DNA from: Deltaproteobacteria bacterium
Lineage (GTDB): Bacteria; Myxococcota_A; UBA9160; SZUA-336
Direction: 5' to 3'
Assembly (NCBI GenBank): GCA_030624945.1
Contig: JAUXJB010000024.1
Span: 1 to 12,073, forward strand
Length of the DNA: 12,073 nucleotides
Within the stretch, counting starts at the first letter, position 1. Every line of letters begins with the position of its first letter. Both the position numbers and the translations under genes were made by a program. The notes under the pieces were generated by a model. The model saw nothing but the letters and a program-made list of their open reading frames with translations. It made no database searches and was not told the DNA's origin. Positions 1-10,671 of the stretch are shown one piece after another.

Positions 1-1
1 C

Positions 2-406
2 CCGGCGCGGACCGCCGCTCTCAACCCGGCTGCGGAGTTCCTGCCCCGTTTCCCGCGGGAGCTTGCGGATCTCTGGAGCACGGTCGAGGAGCTCGAAGTT
101 CCCCCTCCGGCCTCGGCCTGGCTGCCCGTGGTCGGCATCCTGGATGGGGCGCTGGCACCGTCGTTGCTGGTCGCACCCGACGTCCTCGAGCATACGGGCT
201 TCAACCCGTACGGGGAGCCGCCCACGCGCGAAGCTGCGCCACGTGCGTTCGTGCGCGCGCTGCTGGCCGCGCGACGCGCGAGGGAGGCGGATCCCGCGAC
301 TCGAGCCGGCACCTGTGGGGATCGCGAGCTCGCGCAGCGAGTCGAGATGCGGGCGCTCTCCCCTGTACTCTTCGATCGCTATCTCGCTCGGCTCGGCATG
401 CTGTAG
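2..406 (+). CDS. C-terminal part of an unidentified protein (5' end outside window)
   Basis: An open frame enters from the left edge and ends at TAG 404-406, giving about 134 residues of a longer protein. Codon use shows the strong G/C third-position preference of the other real genes, which supports this frame over the overlapping ones. The visible part has a proline-rich stretch (VPPPASAWLP), a hydrophobic segment around the first in-frame ATG (VVGILDGALAPSLLV), an FNPYGEPP motif and an arginine/alanine-rich helical tail ending in RLGML. The ATG at 128 lies inside the hydrophobic segment and is probably not the real start, because coding character continues upstream to the edge. I do not recognise the family and assign no function. 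It converges on the toxin gene with only 24 bp between the two stops. Confidence 0.6.
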   Translation, partial: PARTAALNPAAEFLPRFPRELADLWSTVEELEVPPPASAWLPVVGILDGALAPSLLVAPDVLEHTGFNPYGEPPTREAAPRAFVRALLAARRAREADPATRAGTCGDRELAQRVEMRALSPVLFDRYLARLGML

Positions 407-437
407 CGATCAGAAGCGCCCCTCGAGGCTTCAATCG
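407..437. terminator. Weak imperfect hairpin between convergent genes
   Basis: Arms GAAGC (413-417) and GCTTC (428-432) flank a 10-nt loop. CGAT (407-410) and ATCG (434-437) could extend the stem past a small internal loop. It sits between the stop of the plus-strand gene and the stop of the minus-strand toxin, where a bidirectional terminator would be expected. There is no T-run on either side and the stem is short, so this is only a suggestion. The right arm also overlaps the last toxin codons. Confidence 0.2.
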
Positions 438-847
438 ATCAGGAGGAGATCCGCCAGAACGGCGCGGCCAGCACGGGCCAGACGGACATCCGCTGTGACG
501 AGGGCCGCCTCGTGGTCGATGGCGGCGGCGAGGTAGAGGCAGTCGTGCACGGGCTGGCCAAGCCGTACGGCCAGCTCGAGTGCGCGGCGTGCCAATGGTG
601 CGGTCTCGACCAGCCGCGGTCGGTCGACCTCCCACAGGTCGAGGATCTGTTCCGCGTCGTCATCGCTGCATTCCTCGCGTCGGATCTTCTTCCAGAGCGT
701 GTTGGTGAACTCGGCCACGATCAGGTCGGGCGCCAGCAGCTCGCGCTGGCCGTCGATCGCCTCGGCGAGTAACGCATCCGCTGCCAGGTGCCCGGGCTCG
801 GGGAAGTACCACTTCACCGAGACGCTCGCGTCGACGACCGTCCTCAA
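431..847 (-). CDS. vapC: PIN-domain ribonuclease toxin, VapC/FitB-like
   Basis: A 138-residue protein, the usual size for a VapC toxin: a Mg-dependent RNase that cuts tRNA, rRNA or mRNA when freed from its antitoxin. The PIN fold is read from the N-terminal strand VVDASVSVKW with Asp6, PDLIVAEFTN with Glu46, PVHDCLYLAAA with Asp102, and LVTADVRL with Asp120. Together these are the four acidic residues of the PIN active site, so the toxin looks catalytically intact. The start is TTG at 847-845, overlapping the antitoxin TGA by 4 bp (TTGA). A GAGAGGA ribosome-binding site lies about 9 nt upstream inside the antitoxin gene. This coupling is typical of toxin-antitoxin pairs and tends to keep toxin made after antitoxin. 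The RNA target cannot be inferred from sequence. Confidence 0.9.
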   Translation of the reverse strand: MRTVVDASVSVKWYFPEPGHLAADALLAEAIDGQRELLAPDLIVAEFTNTLWKKIRREECSDDDAEQILDLWEVDRPRLVETAPLARRALELAVRLGQPVHDCLYLAAAIDHEAALVTADVRLARAGRAVLADLLLID

Positions 848-1095
848 CGGCGGCGGTCCTCTCGGATGAGCTTCTCGCTGGGTGTCCCTTCACCGTGGCG
901 CCGGCGGATGCGCTTGCGGAGCGTTTCGGCTGCAGGCCGCTGCCCGCGCATGCGCTGGCGCCGCTCCTCCTCTCGAGCCTCGCGCGTGAGGATCTCGCAG
1001 ATCAGGGCGTTCAGGCTTCGACCCTCGGCGCGCGCCCGGCGGCGAAGGGTCTCCAGCACCTCCGGATCTAGCTTTCGAAGTGTCATCGCACCCAT
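844..1095 (-). CDS. vapB: Ribbon-helix-helix antitoxin, FitA/VapB-like
   Basis: An 83-residue basic protein directly upstream of the toxin. Residues about 5-40 (TLRKLDPEVLETLRRRARAE, then GRSLNALICEILTREA) match the short strand followed by two helices of the FitA/Arc-type ribbon-helix-helix fold, which dimerises and binds operator DNA. The tail SEKLIREDRRR resembles the C-terminal segment by which VapB-type antitoxins plug the PIN active site, commonly with an arginine. ATG 1095 is preferred because AGGT/GAGG at 1102-1106 lies 6 nt upstream; an in-frame ATG at 1086 would be 15 nt away. The likely role is to neutralise the toxin and, with it, repress the shared promoter at the palindromes 1111-1130. 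The region between the fold and the tail (residues 41-72) is arginine-rich and probably disordered when free. Confidence 0.85.
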   Translation of the reverse strand: MGAMTLRKLDPEVLETLRRRARAEGRSLNALICEILTREAREEERRQRMRGQRPAAETLRKRIRRRHGEGTPSEKLIREDRRR

Positions 1096-1110
1096 CTCGG
1101 GACCTCGAGA

Positions 1111-1130
1111 TTGATATCAACTTGATATCA
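1111..1130. promoter_or_regulatory. Tandem palindromic operator of the toxin-antitoxin pair
   Basis: Two identical copies of TTGATATCA lie at 1111-1119 and 1122-1130, separated by 2 bp. Each contains the perfect palindrome TGATATCA. The centres are 11 bp apart, about one helical turn, so two ribbon-helix-helix dimers could bind side by side on the same face. The site lies 15 bp upstream of the antitoxin start and just downstream of a candidate -10 box. Its AT-richness stands out in this high-GC window. Autorepression by the antitoxin-toxin complex is inferred from family behaviour. Confidence 0.6.
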
Positions 1131-1140
1131 GATCCTCCAT

Positions 1141-1147
1141 CATATAA
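1141..1147 (-). promoter_or_regulatory. Candidate -10 element of the toxin-antitoxin promoter
   Basis: Read on the minus strand, TTATATG is an AT-rich -10-like element about 46 bp upstream of the antitoxin ATG. Initiation about 7 nt downstream would place the first transcribed base next to the palindromes, so a bound antitoxin complex would block the polymerase. No convincing -35 hexamer is visible 16-18 bp upstream. Confidence 0.35.
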
Positions 1148-1233
1148 CAATCGAGGCGGTTCGAGCTGGACTACGGTCTCTTCTGACGAGCCGAATCCAG
1201 CGTGACCGGCTTCCGCTGCGCAACTCGCTGAGG

Positions 1234-1264
1234 TTGCACTTGCGGCTCTGAGGCAAGTTAGTAA
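1234..1264 (+). promoter_or_regulatory. Candidate sigma70-like promoter of the efflux operon
   Basis: TTGCAC at 1234-1239 is a good -35 match. TTAGTA (1258-1263) or TAGTAA (1259-1264) could be the -10 with an 18-19 bp spacer. The -10 lies inside the inverted repeat described separately, so repressor binding there would occlude the polymerase. The start codon at 1294 leaves a leader of about 20-25 nt. Confidence 0.4.
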
Positions 1265-1272
1265 ATACTTGC
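1238..1272. promoter_or_regulatory. Operator with three ACTTGC/GCAAGT half-sites upstream of the TetR gene
   Basis: GCAAGT (1253-1258) and ACTTGC (1267-1272) form a perfect 6-bp inverted repeat with an 8-bp AT-rich centre, the typical size of a TetR-family operator. A third half-site ACTTGC (1238-1243) lies on the other side, so the left and middle copies form a second inverted repeat with a 9-bp spacer. The repeats overlap the candidate -35 and -10 and end 21 bp before the regulator's start codon. Autorepression by the adjacent TetR protein, relieved by an exported substrate, is the natural inference. Confidence 0.55.
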
Positions 1273-1293
1273 TTAGGAACCTGGCGCAGAACC

Positions 1294-1989
1294 GTGGCAA
1301 CCCCTCCCAAACAGCCCCGCGCGCTGGGCCGCAGCGTCAGCGGCGGCTCGGCCGGGCGGACCCAGACCAGCGGCCGCCGCAGCGGCGAGGAGCGCCGGCG
1401 GCAGATCGTGGCCGAGGCCATGCGCTGCTTCGCCGCCAAGGGGTTCCGCGGGACGACGACGCGGGACATCGCGAGCGCCGTCGGGATCACCGAGGCCGCG
1501 ATCTACCGCTACTTCGACAGCAAGGAAGCGCTCTACGCGGCCATCATCGACGAGAAGATGAACGCGCCCGATCCGGTCGAGCGCGTCGCGGCCGCCGCGG
1601 CTGCCGGAGACGACCGGGCGGTGTTCGAGGGACTGGTGCAGGCGCACCTCGAGGCGGTCGACAAGGACCCCTCCTTTCTGCGGATCCTGCTCTACACCGG
1701 CCTCGAGGGACACGAGCTGGCCGACTCCTTCTTCGCCACGCGCATTCACAACCTGCGCGAGTTCGTGGCCGCCTACATCGCGCGGCGCACCCGCGAAGGC
1801 GTCTTCCGCGACGTCGAGCCACACCTCGCGGCGCGCGCCATTCTCGGGATGGTGGAGGATTATGTGATCGCCCGCGACGTGTTCCAGCGCCGCGATACCA
1901 CCGGGCGCAGCGCTCGCGAGGTTGCGGGCACGTTCGTGTCGATCTTCCTCGATGGGATCCGGCGACGCGAGGGGTCTGGCGATGAGTAG
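1294..1989 (+). CDS. TetR/AcrR-family transcriptional repressor of the efflux operon
   Basis: A 231-residue one-domain-plus-HTH repressor. Residues about 1-32 are a flexible Gly/Ser/Arg-rich leader. Residues 35-82 are the TetR_N helix-turn-helix (RQIVAEAMRCFAAKGFRGTT, then DIASAVGITEAAIYRYFDSK), with the recognition helix near residues 66-74. The remaining roughly 145 residues are the variable, mainly helical ligand-binding and dimerisation domain. GTG 1294 is the start: an in-frame TGA lies upstream at 1249-1251 with no alternative initiator between, and the next ATG (1420) falls within the HTH. The gene overlaps the adaptor gene by 8 bp, so regulator and pump share a transcript, and an inverted repeat lies just upstream. 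It most likely represses its own operon until the exported compound or a related ligand binds. The ligand cannot be predicted. Confidence 0.92.
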   Translation: MATPPKQPRALGRSVSGGSAGRTQTSGRRSGEERRRQIVAEAMRCFAAKGFRGTTTRDIASAVGITEAAIYRYFDSKEALYAAIIDEKMNAPDPVERVAAAAAAGDDRAVFEGLVQAHLEAVDKDPSFLRILLYTGLEGHELADSFFATRIHNLREFVAAYIARRTREGVFRDVEPHLAARAILGMVEDYVIARDVFQRRDTTGRSAREVAGTFVSIFLDGIRRREGSGDE

Positions 1990-3031
1990 GTTGTCCCCTT
2001 CCTCACGCGAGCGTCTGGTGCGACTCGCAAGTGGAGCGGGACTCGTCGCGGCACTCGGCTTCGCCGTCTTCGCGGCGGTCTACTGGTACGTGGAGCTCCG
2101 CCACATCGAGAGCACCGACGACGCCTTCGTCGAATCGACCCTGCTCTTGCTCAGCGCTCGGGTGGACGGAAACGTGATCGAGGTCTCGGTGGAGAGCCAC
2201 CAGCACGTGCGCGCGGGAGACGTGCTGGTGCGCCTCGACCCGCGCGACTCCGAGGTGCGCGTCAACCGGGCGCGGGCCGATCTCGATGCGGCGCAGAACT
2301 CCATGCACGCGGCCCGCGCCTCCGCAGCTGCTGCCGAGGCCGAGCGGAGCGTCGCGAGCGTCGAGCTGGACCGCGCCGGGAAGGAAGCCCAGCGCGTACA
2401 GGCGCTGGTGGAGCGCGGCGCGGCGAGCGAGAAAGTACTCGAGACCGCCCTCGCCGAGCGCGACGCCGCGCAGGCCCGCGTTCGCGCGCTGGTGCAGCGA
2501 GCGATTGCCGAGCGCGCGGTGCTCGGCAACGAGGCTCCGCTGCGTCAGGCGGAGGCGGCGCTCGCGGAGGCAGAGCTCGAGCTGTCGTACACGACGGTCG
2601 TGGCGCCGTTCGACGGCGTGGTCGGCCGCAAGAACGTGATCATCGGGCAGAACGTGCGCGCGGGGCAGCCGCTCCTGATGCTGGCCGCCGACGAGCGGAG
2701 CTGGGTCGTCGCCAACTTCAAGGAGACGCAGATCGGCCGCATGCGCGTCGGCTACCCGGCCGAGGTGCGCGTCGACGCGTTCCCCGAATTTGTATGGGTT
2801 GGCCACGTCGAGTCGCTCTCGCCCGCGACCGGCGCCAAGTACGCGCTGATCCCACCGGACAACGCCACCGGGAACTTCACCAAGGTCGTGCAGCGGCTGC
2901 CCGTCAAGATCGTGATCGACAGCCGTCGACCTCCCCTGGACGGGGAGAGGGATGGCATTCCCGGGGCGATTCCCGGGCAACTTCTCATTGGACTCTCGGT
3001 AGAGGTGAGCGTACGTGTCGACGGGCGCTGA
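1982..3031 (+). CDS. emrA: EmrA-like periplasmic adaptor (HlyD/membrane fusion protein)
   Basis: A 349-residue membrane fusion protein linking an inner-membrane MFS pump to an outer-membrane channel. Residues 17-37 form the single N-terminal membrane anchor, followed by the family motif STDDAFVES (44-52). The first half of the lipoyl-like domain covers about 58-88. A long Ala/Glu/Arg-rich coiled-coil hairpin covers about 90-205. The second lipoyl half starts at APFDGVVGR (208 onward), then a beta-barrel region with the characteristic IPPDNATGNF (290-299) and VVQRLPVKI. ATG 1982 is chosen because GAGGGG at 1969-1974 is correctly spaced and the anchor follows; the more upstream in-frame ATG at 1922 would lie deep within the TetR gene. 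It overlaps the TetR gene by 8 bp and the pump gene by 17 bp. A TolC-type partner must be encoded elsewhere. Confidence 0.93.
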   Translation: MSRLSPSSRERLVRLASGAGLVAALGFAVFAAVYWYVELRHIESTDDAFVESTLLLLSARVDGNVIEVSVESHQHVRAGDVLVRLDPRDSEVRVNRARADLDAAQNSMHAARASAAAAEAERSVASVELDRAGKEAQRVQALVERGAASEKVLETALAERDAAQARVRALVQRAIAERAVLGNEAPLRQAEAALAEAELELSYTTVVAPFDGVVGRKNVIIGQNVRAGQPLLMLAADERSWVVANFKETQIGRMRVGYPAEVRVDAFPEFVWVGHVESLSPATGAKYALIPPDNATGNFTKVVQRLPVKIVIDSRRPPLDGERDGIPGAIPGQLLIGLSVEVSVRVDGR

Positions 3032-4688
3032 GCTCGACGCCGCCACCCAGGAGAAGTTCCGCATCGACTTCCGCACGTTCATGGCCGTGTTCGCGGTCAT
3101 GATGGCGTCGATGCTCCAGATCATCGACATGACCATCGTCAACGTCGCGCTCCCCGACATGATGGGGAACCTGGGCGCGACGATCGACGAGATCACCTGG
3201 GTCGTGACCGGCTACATGGTTGCGAACGTGATCGTGATTCCGATGACCGGCTGGCTGCAGAGCCGCTTCGGCCGCAAGTCATACCTGACGGTCTCGATCC
3301 TGGTCTTCACGGCGGCGTCCGTGTTCTGCGGGAGCGCCACGACGCTCCATGAGCTGGTGTTCTTCCGCGTGGTCCAGGGGCTGGGCGGGGGCGCGCTCAT
3401 GGCGATCGCCCAGGCGGTGATGATCGAGACGTTCCCCCCGAGCAAGCAGGGGCTCGGGCAGGCCATTTTTGGGGTTGGCGTGATGCTTACGCCAGCGTTG
3501 GGACCGACGCTCGGGGGCTGGATCACCGACAATTTCTCCTGGCGCTGGATCTTCTACATCAACTTGCCGCTGGGGATCACGTCGGCACTACTCTGCATGC
3601 GCTACATCGAGAACCCGCCACACCTGACGGGACGGGGGGACCTGCGCGCAGATTTCGCGGGGATCGCTCTCCTTGTCGTCGGGATCGGGGCGCTCCAGAC
3701 CGTCCTCGATCGCGGCCATCGCCTCGACTGGTTTGACAGCCAGTTCATCGTTGCGCTCTCGGTCGCGGCGGGACTCGCGCTCGTCGGCTTCGTCATCCGA
3801 GAGCTGACGGTCGATGAGCCGATCGTGGACCTGCGCGTGTTGAAGAATCCGAGCCTCGCGGCGGGGTGCGCGCTGGGGATGGTGCTGGGGCTGCTGGTAT
3901 TCGGGGGCACCTTCCTGTTCCCGGTGTACTCGCAGACCGTGCTCGGCTGGACCGCGTGGACGTCGGGGATGGCGATGGTCCCGACGAGCCTTGCTACTGC
4001 CGCGAGTATGTTCATCGTGGGGACCCTGGTCTGGAAGCTCGGGCCGCGACCCCTGTACCTGCTGGGGATGGGACTCTTCCTGGTGTCTGTCTCGGCGATG
4101 GCCCGGTGGAATCACCTGTCGAGCATGGACCAGATCCTGTGGCCGCTGATGCTGCGCGGGCTCGCGGTGGGAGCGATGTTCGTGACGCTCTCGACCGCGT
4201 CGCTCCGCACGCTTCCGACGGCCGATGTCGCGAAGGGTTCGGGGCTCCTCAACGTATCTCGGCAGCTCGGCGGGACCTTCGGGATCGCGATGGTCGGGAC
4301 ACTGCTCGACTACCGGACGAGAATCCACCGCTCCTACCTGGGCGAGAGCGTAAGCCTGCTCGATCCGGTGACTCTCGAGCGGATCGAGGGCCTGCGGGCG
4401 CTGTTCGCCGCGCGCGGCTTCGACTCGCTGAGCGCGACCGAAGCGGCACACCGCGCGCTCGACGGGATGCTCGGCGTCCAGTCGACCGTGCTTGGCTTCG
4501 GGGACGTCTACTGGGTCATGGCTCTGCTCTGCGTGGTGTCGCTTCCCCTGCTCGTCCTCCTGGGACGCGGCTCGCAAGGCGTGCTCGAGGAGCGCGAGGC
4601 GGAGCATACAGCCGCTCGTGCGGCCCGGGCACGCGAGGTTCCGCACCCCGAGGTCGCCGCCCCCGCCAGAACCAGCGCGGGGGTTTAG
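3015..4688 (+). CDS. emrB: EmrB/QacA-like DHA2 major facilitator drug exporter
   Basis: A 557-residue inner-membrane proton-driven exporter, the right length for the 14-helix DHA2 family. Helix 1 carries [14 protein letters not shown] with Asp38, motif A is [10 protein letters not shown] (79-88), motif B is RVVQGLGGG (118-126), and the antiporter motif C is [17 protein letters not shown] (153-169), followed by [12 protein letters not shown]. The loop before the last helix holds a long hydrophilic segment ([10 protein letters not shown] and beyond), and the C terminus is a charged Ala/Arg/Glu tail of about 40 residues. GTG 3015 is chosen because GAGGTGAG lies about 6 nt upstream; the next candidate, ATG 3081, would trim the cytoplasmic lead into helix 1. 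It overlaps the adaptor gene by 17 bp, implying coupled translation and complex formation. Substrates may include hydrophobic drugs, fatty acids or uncouplers as in relatives, but none can be named from sequence. Confidence 0.94.
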   Translation: MSTGAELDAATQEKFRIDFRTFMAVFAVMMASMLQIIDMTIVNVALPDMMGNLGATIDEITWVVTGYMVANVIVIPMTGWLQSRFGRKSYLTVSILVFTAASVFCGSATTLHELVFFRVVQGLGGGALMAIAQAVMIETFPPSKQGLGQAIFGVGVMLTPALGPTLGGWITDNFSWRWIFYINLPLGITSALLCMRYIENPPHLTGRGDLRADFAGIALLVVGIGALQTVLDRGHRLDWFDSQFIVALSVAAGLALVGFVIRELTVDEPIVDLRVLKNPSLAAGCALGMVLGLLVFGGTFLFPVYSQTVLGWTAWTSGMAMVPTSLATAASMFIVGTLVWKLGPRPLYLLGMGLFLVSVSAMARWNHLSSMDQILWPLMLRGLAVGAMFVTLSTASLRTLPTADVAKGSGLLNVSRQLGGTFGIAMVGTLLDYRTRIHRSYLGESVSLLDPVTLERIEGLRALFAARGFDSLSATEAAHRALDGMLGVQSTVLGFGDVYWVMALLCVVSLPLLVLLGRGSQGVLEEREAEHTAARAARAREVPHPEVAAPARTSAGV

Positions 4689-4773
4689 AGATCTCTGCAT
4701 GTCCGGTGAGCTCGCGAAGCAGCTCCCGCGGCGCCCGGTGATCAAGAGGTGCCGCTGAGCTAGCCTGCGGGGG

Positions 4774-8312
<3,539 letters not shown>

Positions 8313-8316
<4 letters not shown>

Positions 8317-10619
8317 GCCACGTGGGCTTCATCCTGCAGCCGACGAGCACGCAGCGCTCGGGTCGGCCGGTGATCCAGCTGTTCGGTCGGCTGCGGGACG
8401 GCGGGCCGTTCCTCGTCGAGGACGATCGTTTCGAGCCCTACTTCTTCGCCCATCCGGAGTCGATCCGAGCGCTCGCGTCCAAGCGTGACGCGCATATCCA
8501 GGCGAGCGACCTCCGGGATCTCCAGGGCCGCCCCGTCCTGCGCGTCGTCGCCCGCGTTCCCGGAGACGTCCCCCGTCTGCGCCAGGCCGTGATCGATGCC
8601 GGCGGGGAAGCGCTGGAGGCCGATATCCGCTTCCCGTACCGCTACTTGATCGATCGCGGTCTCCGCGCGGGCGTCGAGATCGAGGGAGTCCCCGAGCGCC
8701 TCGAGTCCGGCTTGCGACGCTTCGTCAATCCCGAGCTCCGCCCCTGCGAGTTCCGCCCCCAGCTCAGCGTTCTCTCCATCGACATCGAGACGACACCCGA
8801 TGCGAGCGAGGTCTTCTCGATCGCGCTGGTCGGCAACGATGTCGACGAGGTCCACATCGTCGGGGACCGACCCGTGGAGGGTGCGACGGTGCACGCGGAC
8901 GAGCCGGAGCTCCTGCGCGCCTTCAACACCCGAATTCTCGAGCTCGATCCCGACGTTCTGACGGGCTGGAACGTGATCGACTTCGACCTGCGCGTCCTCG
9001 AGCGCAGGGGGAAGGTCCTACGAGTGCCGCTCGAGCTCGGCAGGGTACCGGGTCCGATGTCGTTCACGCAGGATCGCTCCTTCACACGCACCGGCCGCGC
9101 CGAGATCGCGGGCCGCATGGTGCTCGACGGCATCGCGCTGGTGCGCGACGCGTTCATCACGCTGGACGACTACACGCTCGAGACCGCCGCGCGTCAGCTG
9201 CTCGGTCGGGGCAAGCTCATCCACGAGCCTCTGGGCGACCGCGCCACCGAGATCCAGCGGCTCTACCGGGAGGACCCCGCTGCTCTGGTGGCCTACAACC
9301 TCGAGGACGCGCGACTCGTGCTGGACATCATCGAGCAGGAGGGACTCATCGACCTCGTCGTCGAGCGGAGCCTGCTCTGCGGCATGCAGCTCGACCGCGT
9401 GGGAGCGAGCATCGCTTCCTTCGATCTCGTCTATCTCCCGGAGCTGCGCCGCCGCGGCTACGTCGCGCCTTCCGTCGACACGGAGCGCAAGCGCGAGCGG
9501 GTGCGCGGGGGCGCCGTGATGAAGTCGCATCCCGGGCTGGTCCGGAACGTGGCCGTCTACGACTTCAAGAGCCTGTACCCGAGTCTGATCCGCACGTTCG
9601 ACCTCGACCCGTTGGCGCATGCCAACCCCGGAGACGACCCGATCGTCGCACCCAACGGCGCCGCCTTCGCACGCAAGGGCGGTCTGCTGCCCGAGATCCT
9701 GCTGCGCTTCTTCGAGCGGCGCGACGAGGCAAAGCGGCGCGGAGATCCGCACGCTGACCTCGCGATCAAGATCATGATGAACTCTCTCTTCGGCGTGCTC
9801 GGCGCCGCGGGCTGTCGCTTCTTCGATCCCGACGTCGCCAACGCCATCACGAGCTTCGGACAGCAGATCCTGAGCTGGACGCGAGAGGAGTTCGAGGCGT
9901 GCGAGGTGCGCGTGCTCTACGGCGATACGGACTCCGTCTTCGTCGCCCTCGATCCGGAGCTGGATGATGCAGCAACCAGAAAGCACGCCGAGCAGCTGCT
10001 CGAGCTCGTGCAGGATGCCCTCGCGCGCAGAGTCGAGGGCGAATACGCCGTCGAGTCGCAGCTCCAGCTCCAGCTGGAGCGGATCTACTCCCGCTTCTTC
10101 CAGCCGAGCGTGCGCGGCGGGACCGAGGGGAGCAAGAAGCGCTATGCGGGACTCGTCGACGGGCAGCTCCACATCGTCGGTCTGGAATCGGTCCGTCGCG
10201 ACTGGCCGGAGGTCGCCCGGCAGCTCCAACACGGCATGCTCTCACGCGTCTTCAACGACGCGCCGGTCGTGCCGTTCGTCCAGGAGATGGTGAAGCGCGT
10301 CAAGAGCGGCGAGCTCGACCGAGAGCTCGTCATCCGCAAGGGTCTGCGCAAGGGCTCGGTTGAGCGATACAAAGAGAGGATCCCCCCGCACGTGGAAGCC
10401 GCGCGCCGCGCCGGCCCCCGGGCGGGTCGTATCGTGAGCTACGTGGTGACGCAGGGAGGCCCCGAGCCCGTCTTCCCGGGTGAGCCGCTCCCCGGAGGAA
10501 TCGACTATGCTCATTACGTCGAAAAGGTGCTGCGCCCCGTGGCGCAGTCGATCCTCTCGGTCATGGGCGAGAGCGTGGAGGAAGCTCTCGGCGAGCCGCG
10601 TCAACTCGACTTGCTGTGA
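8313..10619 (+). CDS. polB: Family B DNA polymerase, Pol II type
   Basis: A 768-residue polymerase, close to the 783 residues of E. coli Pol II, which restarts stalled forks and performs some translesion synthesis. The N-terminal domain (about 1-150) includes the RPYRYL-like segment [10 protein letters not shown]. The 3'-5' exonuclease is intact: Exo I DIETT (Asp157, Glu159), Exo [11 protein letters not shown] (218 on, Asp223/Asp225), Exo [12 protein letters not shown] (328 on, Asp332). The polymerase motifs are intact: [12 protein letters not shown] (Asp417); [13 protein letters not shown] (486-497); C, YGDTDS (536-541, Asp538 and Asp540); KKRYAG (608-613). The last residues QLDLL resemble the clamp-binding tail QLGLF of E. 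coli Pol II. ATG 8313 overlaps the oxoprolinase TGA (ATGA), with GGGGTG a few bases upstream. Coding-like sequence in this frame further upstream is overlap with the oxoprolinase gene. No LexA-type site is visible at the junction, so SOS control would have to act elsewhere or be absent. Confidence 0.95.
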
Positions 10620-10634
10620 GCCGACGCTCGTACC

Positions 10635-10664
10635 TTGACTTCGCGACAAATGCGAGCCTATAAG
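10635..10664 (+). promoter_or_regulatory. Strong sigma70-like promoter before the TpsB gene
   Basis: TTGACT (10635-10640) and TATAAG (10659-10664) are near-consensus -35 and -10 hexamers with an 18-bp spacer, in an otherwise GC-rich region just after the polB stop. Initiation about 7 nt downstream would fall at about 10670-10672, at the predicted TTG start codon. The gene therefore probably has its own promoter, independent of polB. Confidence 0.55.
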
Positions 10665-10671
10665 CGAGGGT

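Noticed and set aside
63..536. 157-codon plus-strand frame at the left end
   Set aside because: Ser/Arg-rich composition, crosses the stop of the better coding frame and runs into the toxin gene on the opposite strand.
1165..1201. GCTGGA/TCCAGC inverted repeat between the two divergent promoters
   Set aside because: Six-bp arms are separated by 25 bp and fall outside both promoter cores; easily expected by chance.
4689..4773. Possible terminator between the efflux and oxoprolinase genes (GAGCT and AGCTC arms near 4707-4724)
   Set aside because: The stem is short and there is no T-run; it is not distinguishable from chance in GC-rich DNA.
9018..10232. 404-codon minus-strand open frame opposite polB
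   Set aside because: No motif and an acidic, Glu/Asp/Val/Ala-rich shadow composition; the opposite strand carries all the polymerase motifs.
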